A stretch of DNA of 64,000 nt from Eonycteris spelaea. Lineage: Eukaryota; Chordata; Mammalia; Chiroptera; Pteropodidae. A program made the translations under genes and the position numbers. The DNA is taken from NCBI GenBank assembly GCA_003508835.1, contig PUFA01000003.1:12749501-12813500 (forward strand), in the 5' to 3' direction. A model generated the notes under the pieces. That model ran no database searches. It was not told where the DNA came from and saw only the letters and a list, made by a program, of their open reading frames with translations. Positions within the stretch are counted from its first letter, which is position 1, and every line of letters starts with the position of its first letter. Below are positions 11,800-22,440 of this stretch, one piece after another.

Positions 11800-13220
11800 T
11801 TAAAGATACTAGGAAAGAAAAAAATTACTGATAAATAAGTTATCAGATAAATAAATAACCGGTGATTAATGAATAACCAGAGGCAAATAAAATATCATGC
11901 AACACAGAGCGTTCTTCTAAGATTGTGTGCTATGACTTTAGTGACAGCAGTAAGGATGGCTGGGCGAGTTTCACCAACAATGTCTAGTTCTCTGGCTCTA
12001 TGAGGAAAGAATGCCGATTGCGGTATTGATCTGTCCCCCACATATCTCCATGAGAAGTTCTCGGTTAGTAGTCTGTTTTTTCCAGAAGAGAAGGTAGAGG
12101 GTATGGATAAGAATGACTCATGTATCAACCTTGGGGCTGGAACGGTTTATGGGAAAAGCTGGGTGAGAGGCAGTGGGAAGCCGATTTCTAAGACAGTGCA
12201 GCGGGTCTCATAAGGACATTGAATAGGTCCAATACTCAAACAAAACAGGAGAGAACTGAAATGCCAGAAGTCTTTTCACTCTGCCTCCTGCCATACGATC
12301 TGATGATCTTTATAAGGAAGGTAACTATCTATGGATCAACTTCTGTTTAACATCTTCTTGCCACCTCAGTATTACTTCGAAACAGCTTTGCTTTCGATCT
12401 GGAAACAAAGTTGTTGATGGTGAAGCTGTACTGTGTCTTCATACAAAGAATCAAGGTTAGTTAAAGTTTTACACATATTACATAACTCTGGTGAAAGGGG
12501 CAGGAGAGGATGCTTTTGCCCAGGTATATGTGCAGAAATTGTAGATCAGGAGAGAGTCAAGGAAACAAGACCCCAGACAAGATAAAGAGACAAGTATCAG
12601 GAACCTCTCTATCCTCCCACCTCTTTTGTTACAAAGGTTGCCATGGTATTAGAAAGGGACAGAACTCAAGTGAACAGGAGAATGTACTGTATTATGAAGG
12701 ATTAAACATGTTTTTTGAATATTTTTTTTTCTCTCTGAGTCAGCCTTGGTGAGAAAATTTCCTGACTCACAGTGTGTGGTATGCCGTGTTCACAGCAACA
12801 TTCTCCAAAATACCGCACACCAGAGTTGCCCCTGCCTTTCCTATTTAATCCTGGGACCCTTGAAGGACTCATCAATTGGGCTGCTGTGAGCAGTTTCTGG
12901 TGATAAAGATTTTTGAGGTATAGGATTTCCAGGTGATGACAAGGTCAACCGTGGGGCATGGGTACAGATAATCGAAGTGGTTTAGAGATGAAGACCCTAG
13001 CTTTTAAGTTGTGAAACAAGCTCCGCTCTTTGTTTTCAAATAAGTAATTTCTGGCTGGTCACAATAAATAATCGTGGCACCATTTGGATGTATCGTCTAA
13101 AGGAAAATTCCTGTTCTAAGCTAAAGGCTGCAGCAGTGAGACTGTTTCTGCCAAAGTGAATTTTTCGCTTCTTTGTTCCTCTAGGTAATCCTGACAATCT
13201 TGTGTATGTACACTGAGCTG
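11800..13220. other. Unassigned non-coding DNA
   Basis: No recognised repeat or exon. Base composition becomes gradually less AT-rich toward the CpG-rich block at 13.6 kb. Open frames of 77 codons (minus, 11895-12128) and 80 codons (plus, 12510-12752) have no recognisable domain. Confidence 0.5.
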
Positions 13221-13224
13221 AAAG

Positions 13225-13345
13225 CTATAATAACCCCAATTTTATAGATGATATAACTGAGGTTCAGGGACAGAAAGAAGCTTCCTCCACAGTGTGCAGG
13301 ATTGCAGAGAAGCTGGAACTAAAGTCTCATCTTCAGTCCTGCTGC
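13225..13345 (-). mobile_element. MIR SINE, antisense
   Basis: 'aaccccaattttatagatga' followed by 'aactgaggttcagggac' is the reverse complement of the MIR core. The 'ggaactaaagtctcatc' stretch fits the further MIR region. Confidence 0.75.
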
Positions 13346-13407
13346 CTTCCTGCACGGCCAGTCTGGTTCCCAGGAGGAAAGACAAGTGTTTGCCCATGAG
13401 TGTATGT

Positions 13408-13408
<1 letters not shown>

Positions 13409-13450
<42 letters not shown>
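13409..13450. repeat. (GT)n microsatellite
   Basis: Uninterrupted GT repeat of about 42 bases, 140 bp upstream of the CpG-rich block. Capable of left-handed Z-DNA. Confidence 0.97.
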
Positions 13451-13452
<2 letters not shown>

Positions 13453-13589
13453 TGTGTGCATTCAGGCCACGAGGGCTTTTGTCACCATCTAGAATCTCTG
13501 GTCTTTACAAGACACAGTCTCCAAGACACTGAACACCCCCGCTCTCCTCCCCCCCTCCTTTTTTTAAAAACACACTTTAAACATCTCTG

Positions 13590-13978
13590 TGCGAAGAGAA
13601 GATGTGGTGTCCGGAGCTGCAGCATGTGACCCCAGAAGCCCTGCCAGCTGTGTCTGTCCGGCTTGCTCTTCTGCTTGACCTGCACTCCGGGGAGGCGCCG
13701 GGCTGTTTAGCAGCCGTATCCCCTGACAATCTGTTCAAGAAAACAGACCAGAAGGGCTGTCGAGAGCTGCGCCAGCTTCAGAATCCTGCTGCCATCTAGG
13801 GATCAGACGCTGCGTCTTCCCGCTCGCGGGCGCCGGCTGGACCTCTGGAGTCTGGCGCTGTGCGCGAGTCCTTGCCCCGCAGGCCTGGCGGCTCTGCCCT
13901 TGCAAAGCCGGGTTAAACCCAGCACAGCACCCCCGGGACCCCGCCAACGCCACCCGGACCCCGAGACTGTAAGGTGGA
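13590..13978. promoter_or_regulatory. CpG-island-like segment, candidate promoter/enhancer
   Basis: This is the only GC- and CpG-rich segment in the window. By hand count it holds about two dozen CpGs between 13685 and 13975, where flanking DNA has almost none per kilobase. It includes 'gctcgcgggcgccggctgg' and 'accccgccaacgccaccc'. Such islands usually mark vertebrate promoters or CpG-rich enhancers. A GTAAGG donor-like sequence at 13969 would fit a non-coding first exon on the plus strand, but no TATA, start codon with signal, or downstream exon can be shown. The antisense 153-codon frame (13735-14196) looks like a GC-composition effect. Confidence 0.6.
13786..13801 (-). promoter_or_regulatory. 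Candidate CTCF site
   Basis: On the minus strand the bases read CCCTAGATGGCAGCAG. This matches the right-hand core of the CTCF motif (YAGRKGGCRSYR) at every position, with mismatches in the preceding CCAS. It lies inside the CpG-rich block. Sequence match only; occupancy is unknown. Confidence 0.5.
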
Positions 13979-13984
13979 AGCCAG

Positions 13985-14075
13985 AGAGCAAGAGGAAAAG
14001 CAGACAAAAACAGTGAGAAGGAAAGGAGAGAAAGAGAGAGAGCAAATAGCTGGAGGGAGAGAGGGGCAGGCACAT
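13985..14075. repeat. Purine-rich low-complexity stretch
   Basis: The plus strand is almost all A and G (gagagcaagagg... to ...gagaggggcagg), with no perfect repeat unit. It borders the CpG-rich block on its right. Confidence 0.75.
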
Positions 14076-14380
14076 TGCAAGGACAGGAACATAAAGAGGA
14101 AGCAAGCGGATTGACAGGATCCATCAGCCCAACCAGAATGTGCTTTAGTAACAGCAACATACCCTGTGTGTGTTTAAGGAACGTGGTCATTGTCATCAGG
14201 CTAGTCTCCGCTCCAAGTCCAAAAGCATCAAGTGACTTTTTATTTTACACAAATCATTTAAAAGGTTTCCTCTTGCAGAAAGGAAGGGGCAGGTATCGCC
14301 TTTAGTAAAGATCTTATAGAAAGTCCTGACAGAGGACTCTTAGAGTTAACTTTAGGGTAACCTGTTACGGTGTAAGCATA

Positions 14381-14443
<63 letters not shown>
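14381..14443. repeat. (TC)n microsatellite
   Basis: About 63 bases of TC with one interruption near 14400. A homopurine-homopyrimidine mirror tract able to form triplex (H-)DNA. Confidence 0.97.
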
Positions 14444-14445
<2 letters not shown>

Positions 14446-14559
14446 ATTTTTTTCCTACAAACAGAACAATGGGGCTTTCAAAGAAGCTGAACAGGGAGAG
14501 GGTTGACTAGAGGGGAAAGGAGGAGGGGGACAAGGGATTGGGGAAGGGGCCCTGCTGTT

Positions 14560-15010
14560 GACTGGGAGGCCCTGCTGGGAAACTTCAAATCAAATTCTTT
14601 CAAAAAGGAAGTGTTATTAAAAGTAACTTTAATCCTTCGAGCCAGACGGCTCATAAAAGCATACAATTAAGTCAAACAAATGACAAGAGCATTTTCTCTC
14701 CTACCTGTTTCCCCCTTCTGAGAATAATTACTACAGGCTAGTCTTGCCTCGTTTTGTGCAAACAGAAGCACAGTGCTTTGGTAGCTGCCAGGTTCTCTCG
14801 TGCTTTCCTGCTTCTTCCTTCCCCACGGCCCCACCCTAAACCCATTCAGCCCTTGGTACTAACCAGCCTGTCTGTAGATCCAGCCAAGAACAAAGGGGAG
14901 AATTTCAATATTTCCTCTTTGTGCAAGGTTAATTGAAAATCAAAAAGTCACTTTTCAAATGTCATATTAAACTCGCCACTGCATCAATTTCCTTTTGGTT
15001 CCCATCTCCA
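14560..15010. other. Non-repetitive block, possibly constrained
   Basis: No repeat signature is seen. Contains motif-dense AT segments such as 'gagaataattactacagg' (14719) and 'ggttaattgaaaatcaaaaa' (14927), plus intact-looking 'gtgttattaaaagtaac' (14610). It could be regulatory DNA next to the CpG island. This is impression only; conservation was not measured. Confidence 0.3.
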
Positions 15011-15480
15011 TAGGCGAGAGAAAAGTGTTTTGCAGGATGGTAGGGAGGCGGGGAAAGTAGGGACACAATGAAGAAAAAGAAGAAGAAAGAGTGAAAGGAT
15101 TAAAAAGAAATCACAGATACACAGAGGCTTTGATTGCAGATACGCTAATGTACAGTGGAAAATTGTTTCCCAGAGTGTCCTCAGTGGAAGGCAGCCTTTG
15201 CATTCGATACTGTTACTTGTATTCCTAGAGACAAAATTGTATTCTAAACCTAGGGAGATTAGGCCTCCATGTTTTTATGTTTCAGTAGACATATCACAAT
15301 ATGATTGTCATAAATGCTGTGTTTTAAAATCTTAAAGGGTAATGTAATAACCTGACCATCTTCATTCCCCTTCCCACTTTTTATTTTTCTGAAACAGACA
15401 CACATACACACACGTTCTGTGCACACAAACACATCCTCATAACTATAGATACAGCTTCACAGGCTTCAGACCCACTGGTT
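15011..15480. other. Unassigned non-coding DNA
   Basis: Nothing recognised apart from a degenerate CA-rich patch near 15398-15435. Confidence 0.5.
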
Positions 15481-15529
15481 TTTGTCACAGGGTATCTTGG
15501 AAGCTTTGGGCTGGAGTTTGGGTCCCTAG

Positions 15530-15690
15530 TATCATGAGCTTTGCTGTTGCTCTGGTTACCTCGTCTCCTCTAGCTTTCCTGAGACTCAGTCCCTTCATCT
15601 ACAAATGGGGAATCAGATCTGCCTCCTAAACTCACTGCTCAGACTCTATGAAGTGCTACAGGAACAGAATAAGCACATATTAATTTTTTA
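15530..15690 (+). mobile_element. MIR-family SINE, diverged
   Basis: 'gagactcagtcccttcatct' followed by 'acaaatggggaatcagatc' matches the MIR ctcagtttcctcatctgtaaaatgggg core. 'ctatgaagtgctacaggaac' and 'ataagcacatat' fit the 3' part. Confidence 0.65.
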
Positions 15691-16389
15691 ACCAATTCTC
15701 AAGTTCCCAGAATTGGCCTTGTTCTTGCCACTGTTCCTGAGGTCTGCAGACTGGCCAGCCTTCATCATGTCCATTGTCTATATGTCTCTTACACTCCCTG
15801 CTGCTCTGCTCTACTCCCTTGCCAGTTACTTCCTGCCCAGTCACTTTAGTCTTCTGTCTCATGCCTGTCACCTTATTTTCCAGATACTGCATTGTATACC
15901 CCCTCCGCTGATGCACCAATGAAACTTCTCTGTAAGCATCATTCTAATCGTAGGAGGCTTGTCTCATGAGAGCCATTTGATTGCCACAGACTGAATTTTT
16001 TAATATACCTACAAATAACTTTTTAGCTAGACAGGCAGGGTAAAGAAGTAGATTTGCGAAATAAATTCATTCTAAAATAACCCATCTGCATTTAGGTTTT
16101 CTCCTTCCCTTTTCAATAACATTGTAATATTGTGGTGCTATAAGATGTGTCCACGAACCCTAACTGAAGGTAATGAGAGGATGGTAGCTGTCTAAGCTCA
16201 GTAGAATATGTATACATAGAGAAGTACTCTAGAACGTTGACCATCTACCTGTGTCAAAATTCTAGTAGCATTTTTTCCTTGGTATGATTAAATAAGTAAA
16301 CACTACCTTTACTCTTTGATTTCTATGAATCAAACCTATATGAATACATACTGTGTCCCGTTAGCCCCTTTTTATTTAGAGGTCTTTGT

Positions 16390-16650
16390 TAAAATGTTCT
16401 ATCTACCATGCAAGTTTTCTCAGCATGTCCAGATAAAATTGACCACATTTTCTTTGGGCAGCACTTGTCCTCATATAAACTTTTATTGGTATATCTGTAA
16501 AAGTTATTGTACATATTTTGTTGAAATATGTATGTCTTCTTCTCACTCTCTAAATATCTTGAAAACAAGGACCGTATCTTTCAACACTCTCACCCAAGAA
16601 CTTAGGGGTAGGTGCTTAATAAACAGTTGTTGGAAATTGAAGAATTATGA
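16390..16650 (+). mobile_element. L2 LINE 3' end
   Basis: The order of motifs follows the L2 3'UTR: 'tatcttgaaaacaaggaccg' (for 'gtaagctccttgagggcagggac'), 'tatctttcaacactctcac', then 'gtaggtgcttaataaacagt' at 16608. The 122-codon frame at 16316-16684 lies mostly within this relic and is not supported as a gene. Confidence 0.75.
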
Positions 16651-17380
16651 AAAAGAAAATGGACCTTGGGCTGTATCAGCATAATATCTAGACAACTTCT
16701 GAAGCAGTTTACTGGTTAAAAAAAAAAATTGGTGATAGCGTTGGGCTAGCAAAAAAAGAAGTTAGATGACTGGATGAATTAATACCTTCAACAATTGTGT
16801 TAGAATTTGTAAATATAGTCTAAGTAGACAAAATATGGATGTGTATTCCAAAAGTTCTTTTCGTGGGGAGACTGCCTACTGACCATAGTAACATTATTTA
16901 CTTACATTGAACACGTGCTGGCATGACCTACTATTTTCTTAATCAACTTGGGTTTCTCAATGTTATGCAGAACTCCACTCCCCTAAAATGATGCTCCAAA
17001 AGAAAGAGACAGAGGGAAGGAGGGACCTGGGACAGAGGAAAGAAAGAAGATAGGAAAAGGAAGAAATCAGCTGAATCTCTCTGATAAATTGACGCTGGTG
17101 TTGGAGTGGAATTCTAGCAAACTAGTTGGGGACAGATCTAAAGAGTATTTTTTAAGTCTCTATGTTAGAACACAACTTAGACTAGTATATTATTGTTCTT
17201 TACTACTATTGTGTTAGATTTCCAGAAAGAGAGTCTCTAGAGTCTTTATAAGGCTCTTATGAATGTGAGTTGACAAATAGGCACATGAGTATGATTTATT
17301 TACAATGCTCATACTGAGTATTGGAATTTCTGGTTATGCATAGTGAAGGAAAAGTCTGAGAACTTGGTTTTAGTAAAACT
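16651..17380. other. Unassigned non-coding DNA
   Basis: No recognised gene, repeat or regulatory signature. Confidence 0.5.
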
Positions 17381-17384
17381 GGAA

Positions 17385-17550
17385 TCTTGCCCTGACACTT
17401 CCTATAATCTTCTGTATAGCCTTGGGCAAAAAAAACTAAATCTCTTAGATACTCTATTTCTTTTTTTTCTGGGCAATGGTGTGATAATCCTGACCTAACA
17501 CATGGATTATGGTAAGAATTTAATATCTGAGAAATTGTTGTGAAAAAGTA
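17385..17550 (+). mobile_element. MIR-like SINE, strongly diverged
   Basis: 'tgccctgacacttcctataa', 'ctgtatagccttgggcaa' and 'ctaaatctcttagat' follow the MIR order (tgccacttactagctgtgtgaccttgggcaagt...taacctctc). The right half is eroded and T-rich. Confidence 0.6.
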
Positions 17551-17999
17551 TGTGCACAGTAGAACTAGAAGATGGCATTTATATGTACTATATTTTGGCA
17601 ATCTATGCAAATATACTGAATGTTTACTGTAAGATGATTTATTTTATTTTATTTATTTTTGAGCCAGGAGCTATCCTGCAGTTAGCTTGAATCTCTCAAA
17701 AAATAAAAGATGCTAGATTAGAGTCTGCCATACTACAAGTAATTTTTACTGTATTTCAATGATGCACACATAGGCTAAAATCTCAAAAACCCATTTCCAT
17801 TGAGAAGATAGATATAAATGATGCAAGGTCTGAAAGGGAAGGGAGCTTTGGGGAAGAAGGGACAGCCAGACCCGTGTCTGTTCATTTGCCTTGCATGCTT
17901 TTTATTTTCTTCACTTACTCTCTCTTTTTAAAAGTCTCTATATCCCCCTTACTGCTAATATTTTGTGAGATATTCAAAATGTGTATTTAATCCATCCAA

Positions 18000-18240
18000 G
18001 TTTGTAGTCTCCGGTGTCAAAGCTTCTGCTTAATGCTGAGTTAATGCTCAGTCGTGCCAAAGCTTGAAGCTTTCAACGCAGCCCTGAAACCAGCTGCGAC
18101 ACATCACTAACGCAGAGGCTTCAGCTCCAGAGACTGCTGCCTACATGGAGTAAATGCATCATTTTTAAAATCTTTGTCAGTGCGATCTAAGAGCTGTGTA
18201 GAGTGTAATTGGGGATCTGTGAAAAAATTATATTTGAAAC
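18000..18240. other. Non-repetitive block with retained CpGs
   Basis: This block keeps several CpGs (near 18011, 18053, 18078, 18098, 18112, 18182) and contains near-dyad 'gctgagttaatgctcag' (18034-18050) and three AAGCTT sites. No transposon signature. Candidate conserved non-coding element, by impression only. Confidence 0.3.
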
Positions 18241-18350
18241 CATTTTGTGGGAATTATCCTAGAGGTGGGCTTCCTTGAAACTTTGCCTTCTAAACATCTC
18301 AGCCCCAGAAACAGATCTTTCCCTCTGGGCCGTTTCTGCTTTTGATTAGG

Positions 18351-18351
<1 letters not shown>

Positions 18352-18392
<41 letters not shown>
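18352..18392. repeat. (TG)n microsatellite
   Basis: Perfect TG repeat of about 41 bases. Short frames on both strands that cross it are translations of the dinucleotide. Confidence 0.97.
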
Positions 18393-18394
<2 letters not shown>

Positions 18395-18506
18395 CTTCCC
18401 TCAGCCATCTTTCCCTTTTCAGCAAGCTGAAGTAAATAAATTTGATGAGGCAGACATTTTTCTATCTATAGTCTTAGAATTACTGGTTTTGGAAGAAGAC
18501 TCTGGC

Positions 18507-18679
18507 CATTGCTTCTCCAAGTGTGTTCCATGGGCTAATAGCATCAGCATCTCCTGGAAGCTTATTAGAAATGGAAATAATATGCTGAATCAGAGTCTCT
18601 GGGGGTAGTGGGACAGGGATCTGTGTTTTAACAAGACTTCTGGGTGATTCTGCTCAATACTAAAGTTTGAGAACCATAG
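18507..18679 (-). mobile_element. MER5A-type hAT-Charlie element, antisense
   Basis: The right end 'aaagtttgagaaccatag' is the complement of the MER5 terminus (cagtggttctcaaacttt). 'tttctaacaag'-type and 'gcatcagcatctcctgg' motifs and 'ctgaatcagagtctctgg' occur in the expected antisense order. Non-autonomous DNA transposon with no transposase. Confidence 0.88.
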
Positions 18680-18867
18680 TTCTAGGCTACCTGGATTCAG
18701 AAATTTCTGATATTGTATCCTCGAGAGATGATCATACAGTCTCACTCAAAACATTTTAGTGATGGGAGATTTACTATATTAAAAACAACCTGTGCTATTA
18801 AAAAACTGTTACAGTGCCCTTTTAAAATCTATTGAGCAGATATCTGTTTCTATACCATTTATAGGTT

Positions 18868-18935
18868 TTATTCTTCTTATCTTCCATGTTTAGCATGTAG
18901 TAGGTGGTCAATATACTTGCATTAAAAGGAAGAAA
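18868..18935 (+). mobile_element. L2/MIR 3' end remnant
   Basis: 'tttagcatgtagtaggtggt' followed by 'caatatacttgcatt' matches the shared L2/MIR 3' terminus (gcacatagtaggtgctcaata). The upstream part is unrecognisable. Confidence 0.55.
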
Positions 18936-19249
18936 ATATTTATCTTAGTTTGTCTCCTAGATATATACCTATCTAATTCAATCAATTCATCTAATCCTTG
19001 TTGCATTAGGCAGCCCATCACATATGTGAAAACTGCTAAATGACCAAGTCCTCTCTTCTTTAGAGTAAGTGATGGTAGCTAAGCTCTCACTTCCTCCTAA
19101 GAAGACACTGGACTCAGGGTTGGATGTTTTCTGCTGACTCTCTTCTAGATATGGGCTCTTTCTACACTCAGAACAATGAAAACCACAGGACCTTTACAAA
19201 TCATCTAAAAACAAACCAGATTTCTCTGTTTGCATAGTGCAAAAAAGTT

Positions 19250-19800
19250 TTTTTCAGTAAGCATATAATTTTAAATTTAAAAGTTAAAGCTGATATTATA
19301 AATTTTGACCTGTTCAGTTTTCCTCTTTTAGTTTATTTTTGTTGACAGTATTTTTTTCCTGTACTTTAGAGCTTTAAAAAAAAGTAAAAAATAATAAATG
19401 CTTGTTGAAGAAGAAAATTTAAACTGCGGAAGCATATCTAAATATGCATGATTATACAATTCACAAAAAAATAGCAGTCAGTAATTCTCTCTCTCTGCTT
19501 CCTCTTCTTCCCTTATATATACAGAGTAGTGTCAGCAAGGATATAGGTATTAGGTTCATGTGAGCAGATGCAGCAAGTCTTAGGTTAATTTAAAACATAA
19601 TATAGACCTGTTTTGATGTATAATTTATAAAATTGAGATTATATTAAAATTATTTTATAATCTACTTTTAAAATTAATTCTTTACTTTGAACATTTTCTT
19701 ACACCAATCGGTATTCACAAAACATCATAAATCTTAGTGATCGCAGAGTATAAATATAAAACAGGTATATTGTAATGGCCTTAATGGATTTCCTATTTTA
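19250..19800 (-). mobile_element. L1M 3' region, antisense, left half
   Basis: AT-rich 'ttataatctactttt', 'tttgaacattttcttaca' and 'cataaatcttag' follow the reverse complement of old L1M 3' sequence. The right half continues at 20183 ('ataaataatgcttgtacat', 'ggaagtggaattattgggtc'). The intervening MaLR LTR therefore inserted into this L1. Confidence 0.6.
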
Positions 19801-20182
19801 TGGCTGTTCTGGGCCAAACTGTTTCCCCTCTAAATTTGTATGTTGAAGTCCTATTGCCCAATATCTCAGAATGCAACTGTATTTGAAGATAGTTCTTTGA
19901 AGAGGTAATTAAGTTACATGAGGTCATTAGGATAGCCCCTAATCTAATATGACTGCTATCCTTAAAAGAGGAGATTAGAAGCATACAAGACACAGAAGCA
20001 TACAAGAGAAAGGCTGTATGAGACATAGGGAGAAGATACCATCTACAAGCTATGACTTTGGATGCAGAAGGAACCAACTCTGTCAACAACTTGAACTTGG
20101 ACTTCCCACCTCCAGAAATATATGAAAATAGATGTCTTTTGCTTAAGCCACCCAGTTATGGCAGCCCTAATAAACTAATGCA
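19801..20182 (+). mobile_element. MaLR solo LTR (MST/MLT1A-like)
   Basis: A full-length-looking LTR of about 380 bp. It begins 'tggctgttctgggccaaac' and carries 'tatgttgaagtcctattgcc', 'acatgaggtcattaggatag', 'gacttcccacctccagaaat' and 'aagccacccagttatggcag'. It ends 'actaatgca'. This is the canonical order for mammalian apparent LTR retrotransposons of the ERVL-MaLR class. There is no internal region, so it is a solo LTR from homologous recombination. The 98-codon antisense frame at 19793-20089 lies inside it and is not a gene. Confidence 0.9.
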
Positions 20183-20330
20183 GTGACTAGCAGTTGTCTC
20201 ACAATATTTACATTAATAAATAATGCTTGTACATCCTGATACATAAATAATCATTTACTTCACTGATTATTTTCTCACAATCAATGCCTGGAAGTGGAAT
20301 TATTGGGTCCAAAAATGATTAGTTAGTTTG
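20183..20330 (-). mobile_element. L1M 3' region, antisense, right half
   Basis: 'acattaataaataatgcttg', 'tacatcctgatacataaa' and 'tggaagtggaattattgggt' are the reverse complement of L1M sequence that directly follows the left half at 19250-19800. Confidence 0.7.
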
Positions 20331-20396
20331 GAATGTTAAGTAATTCCAATGTTAATTAATTCCAATGTTAATTGGATTCATTATTTAGAATGTTGA
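20331..20396. repeat. Short tandem duplication
   Basis: Two and a half copies of a 16-17 base unit related to 'attccaatgttaatta', immediately right of the L1M fragment. Local slippage product. Confidence 0.8.
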
Positions 20397-21114
20397 TTTT
20401 ACTGTAGAGGATACTGATTATTCTTTACACCTTTCCTGTCCCACAAATGAAAAACATTTTATTCTTCATCTCCATGTTACAATCAAATATAATGTCTTAA
20501 AGCCCAAAGTTACAGAGCTCCCCTCTGATTAGCAGTCCTACTTGTACTCACATACTGTATTATAGTTATTCAGTAGGCAACAGGTTCTCTCTCCTTCAAG
20601 CCACATTTTATCACCTAAATAATGTATAGAAGATGATTCCGAGAATCAGAAGATTCCTCTTGGGGGAAATAAAGACTAGAGGACTGTCTCTAGAGAGGAC
20701 TTTTCACATAAACATGTCAGCTGAGAAGGGAAATGTTAAACTTACAAGGATCCTTCGGCTTGTTAGCACCCTATCGTATTTGTGCTATTGTTTGTTGTTC
20801 TGAGTTTCAAAGCAGTTAATCAAGTCATTGCTTACCAGGAAAGAACAAGATGTTCCTCTACCTCAAGATAGTTTCATCAGTGGACTCTTCAGAAAGAACA
20901 GGTCTAGAGCTATGGGAGGGCTGCACTCTACAGAAGCCTCCAGAGGTGGCAGTCCTATAGGAAAACTTTATCTAGTGTCTGCCAAGATCACTCGAACTCT
21001 ATATAACTGGCCTAGATAGTCAACAGAAGGTACAAGGAATACTTTGGGGACACCCTCAAGGAGCCGGCCTAACTTATTTGGGAGCACATGTAAGAAATAT
21101 TTCAAAGACTCCAG

Positions 21115-21119
<5 letters not shown>
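20397..21119. other. Unassigned non-coding DNA
   Basis: No recognised repeat. A 63-codon frame at 20828-21019 has no known domain. Confidence 0.5.

Positions 21120-21180
<61 letters not shown>
21120..21180. repeat. (GA)n microsatellite
   Basis: About 60 bases of perfect GA. Antisense frame 21074-21418 is a translation through it. Potential triplex-forming tract. Confidence 0.97.
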
Positions 21181-21182
<2 letters not shown>

Positions 21183-22150
21183 ATCATGTGACTGAAGCTC
21201 CTTAAGAGTAGGTAGGGGTGAATAAACAACATTAGGACTATTACCAGTTTAAACCCTGGGGAAGAGAGGCCCAGGAAAGCAAAGAGTGGATGAGAAACAC
21301 TCTCCAAAAACAAAGAGGAATTATGATGTCTACTATTGAATACTTTGCAGTTCCTGACATTTCTTGTACCCAGAGCAGCGGCTCTGAGAGTGACATGGGA
21401 TTGGAATGGATTTTCCAAACCACCTGGACTTTACGGTTTAATGCTGTGGCCTAGTCTCTGTGGATGGCAGTTACAGCAATATGGTGAAGAACAAAACCTA
21501 CACATTTACAAAGTAAATACTTGAACTTATACCAGTAAAAACCATCATCTATTTCTACTTTAAATTCCTCCCCATAACATGCTTTCCCCTTTTAGGGGTA
21601 GCACTGGAATGGCTACAGAAAATTTTTAGATTTAGCAAAGGGGAAAATGAGTGGAGGATAAATATGGTTTGTATTTAGTAAGATGTAGTTTGTGGTTTGC
21701 AGCCCTTCATATATGAAAAAGTTCTTGCCAGCCATCCCTAGCTAGTCATAGCTTCCAGGATACTTCTACCACCTATAGTGTTGGTTCATAGGGACTTGAA
21801 GGGGCAGGGCTCTGTATCTCAGTATGAATGTGCCATGTGGTGTCTGGCATTCAAAGGATGTTGGAAATGGAGAAAAATTAAAGTTTGAAATGTCTGGATC
21901 CAGAGCTAGTCTGAAGAAAATTCTTCCAAGTCTTCAAGTATAAAAAATTTTGATACCATTGTCCCCAAGTGTGATAACAATCTGAAAATGTTGCCTAAAT
22001 TTACCAAAAGAAATTGACAAAACTGAAAGACACTTTCAAAAATATGAAGAGTGATAATCAAATTTCAATCATGGTGTGGGAAAGACTGGATTTTCTATCT
22101 TAGAGAGAATAGTATGAAATTGTTGTCTTACCAATATGTACAATCATAAA
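21181..22150. other. Unassigned non-coding DNA
   Basis: No recognised gene or repeat. Small frames lack domains. Confidence 0.5.
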
Positions 22151-22154
22151 ATGT

Positions 22155-22440
22155 GGAAAACATATTATGAAGAGAGAAATTATGGACACATTTATACAAC
22201 AGAATACTACTCAACAATAAAGAAGACTGAACTGCAGGTACATGCAGCCACTTGTATAAATCAAAAAGGCATTCCTTTAAGTAGAAAAAGTCAACCTTAT
22301 AGAGTATATAATTCCATTTGTATGACATTCTGGAAAATATAAAACTCTATGGAAGGAGAACAAATCAGTGTTTGCTATTGGCTATTGTTGGGGACAAATA
22401 AGTTTAACCAAAAAGGAGCAGATACTCTTAGACATGATGA
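22155..22440 (+). mobile_element. L1 3' fragment (ORF2 end / 3'UTR)
   Basis: 'caacagaatactactcaac' plus 'aataaagaagactgaact', 'catgcagccacttgtataaa' and 'ccatttgtatgacattctgg' match the end of L1 ORF2 and the start of the 3'UTR in sense. 'gtgtttgctattgg' corresponds to the gtggttgcca motif. Truncated at both ends. Confidence 0.82.

Noticed and set aside
13294..13629. 111-codon plus-strand frame with Cys/Val repeat
   Set aside because: The Cys-Val run is the (GT)n microsatellite; no supporting exon signals.
13735..14196. 153-codon antisense open frame across the CpG-rich block
   Set aside because: Low-complexity leucine/serine-rich translation of GC-rich and then purine-rich DNA, with no known domain. 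Stops are depleted by composition alone.
16316..16684. 122-codon frame
   Set aside because: Overlaps an L2 3'UTR relic in sense; no protein family recognised.
21074..21418. 114-codon antisense frame
   Set aside because: Runs through the (GA)n tract; the flanking residues show no domain.
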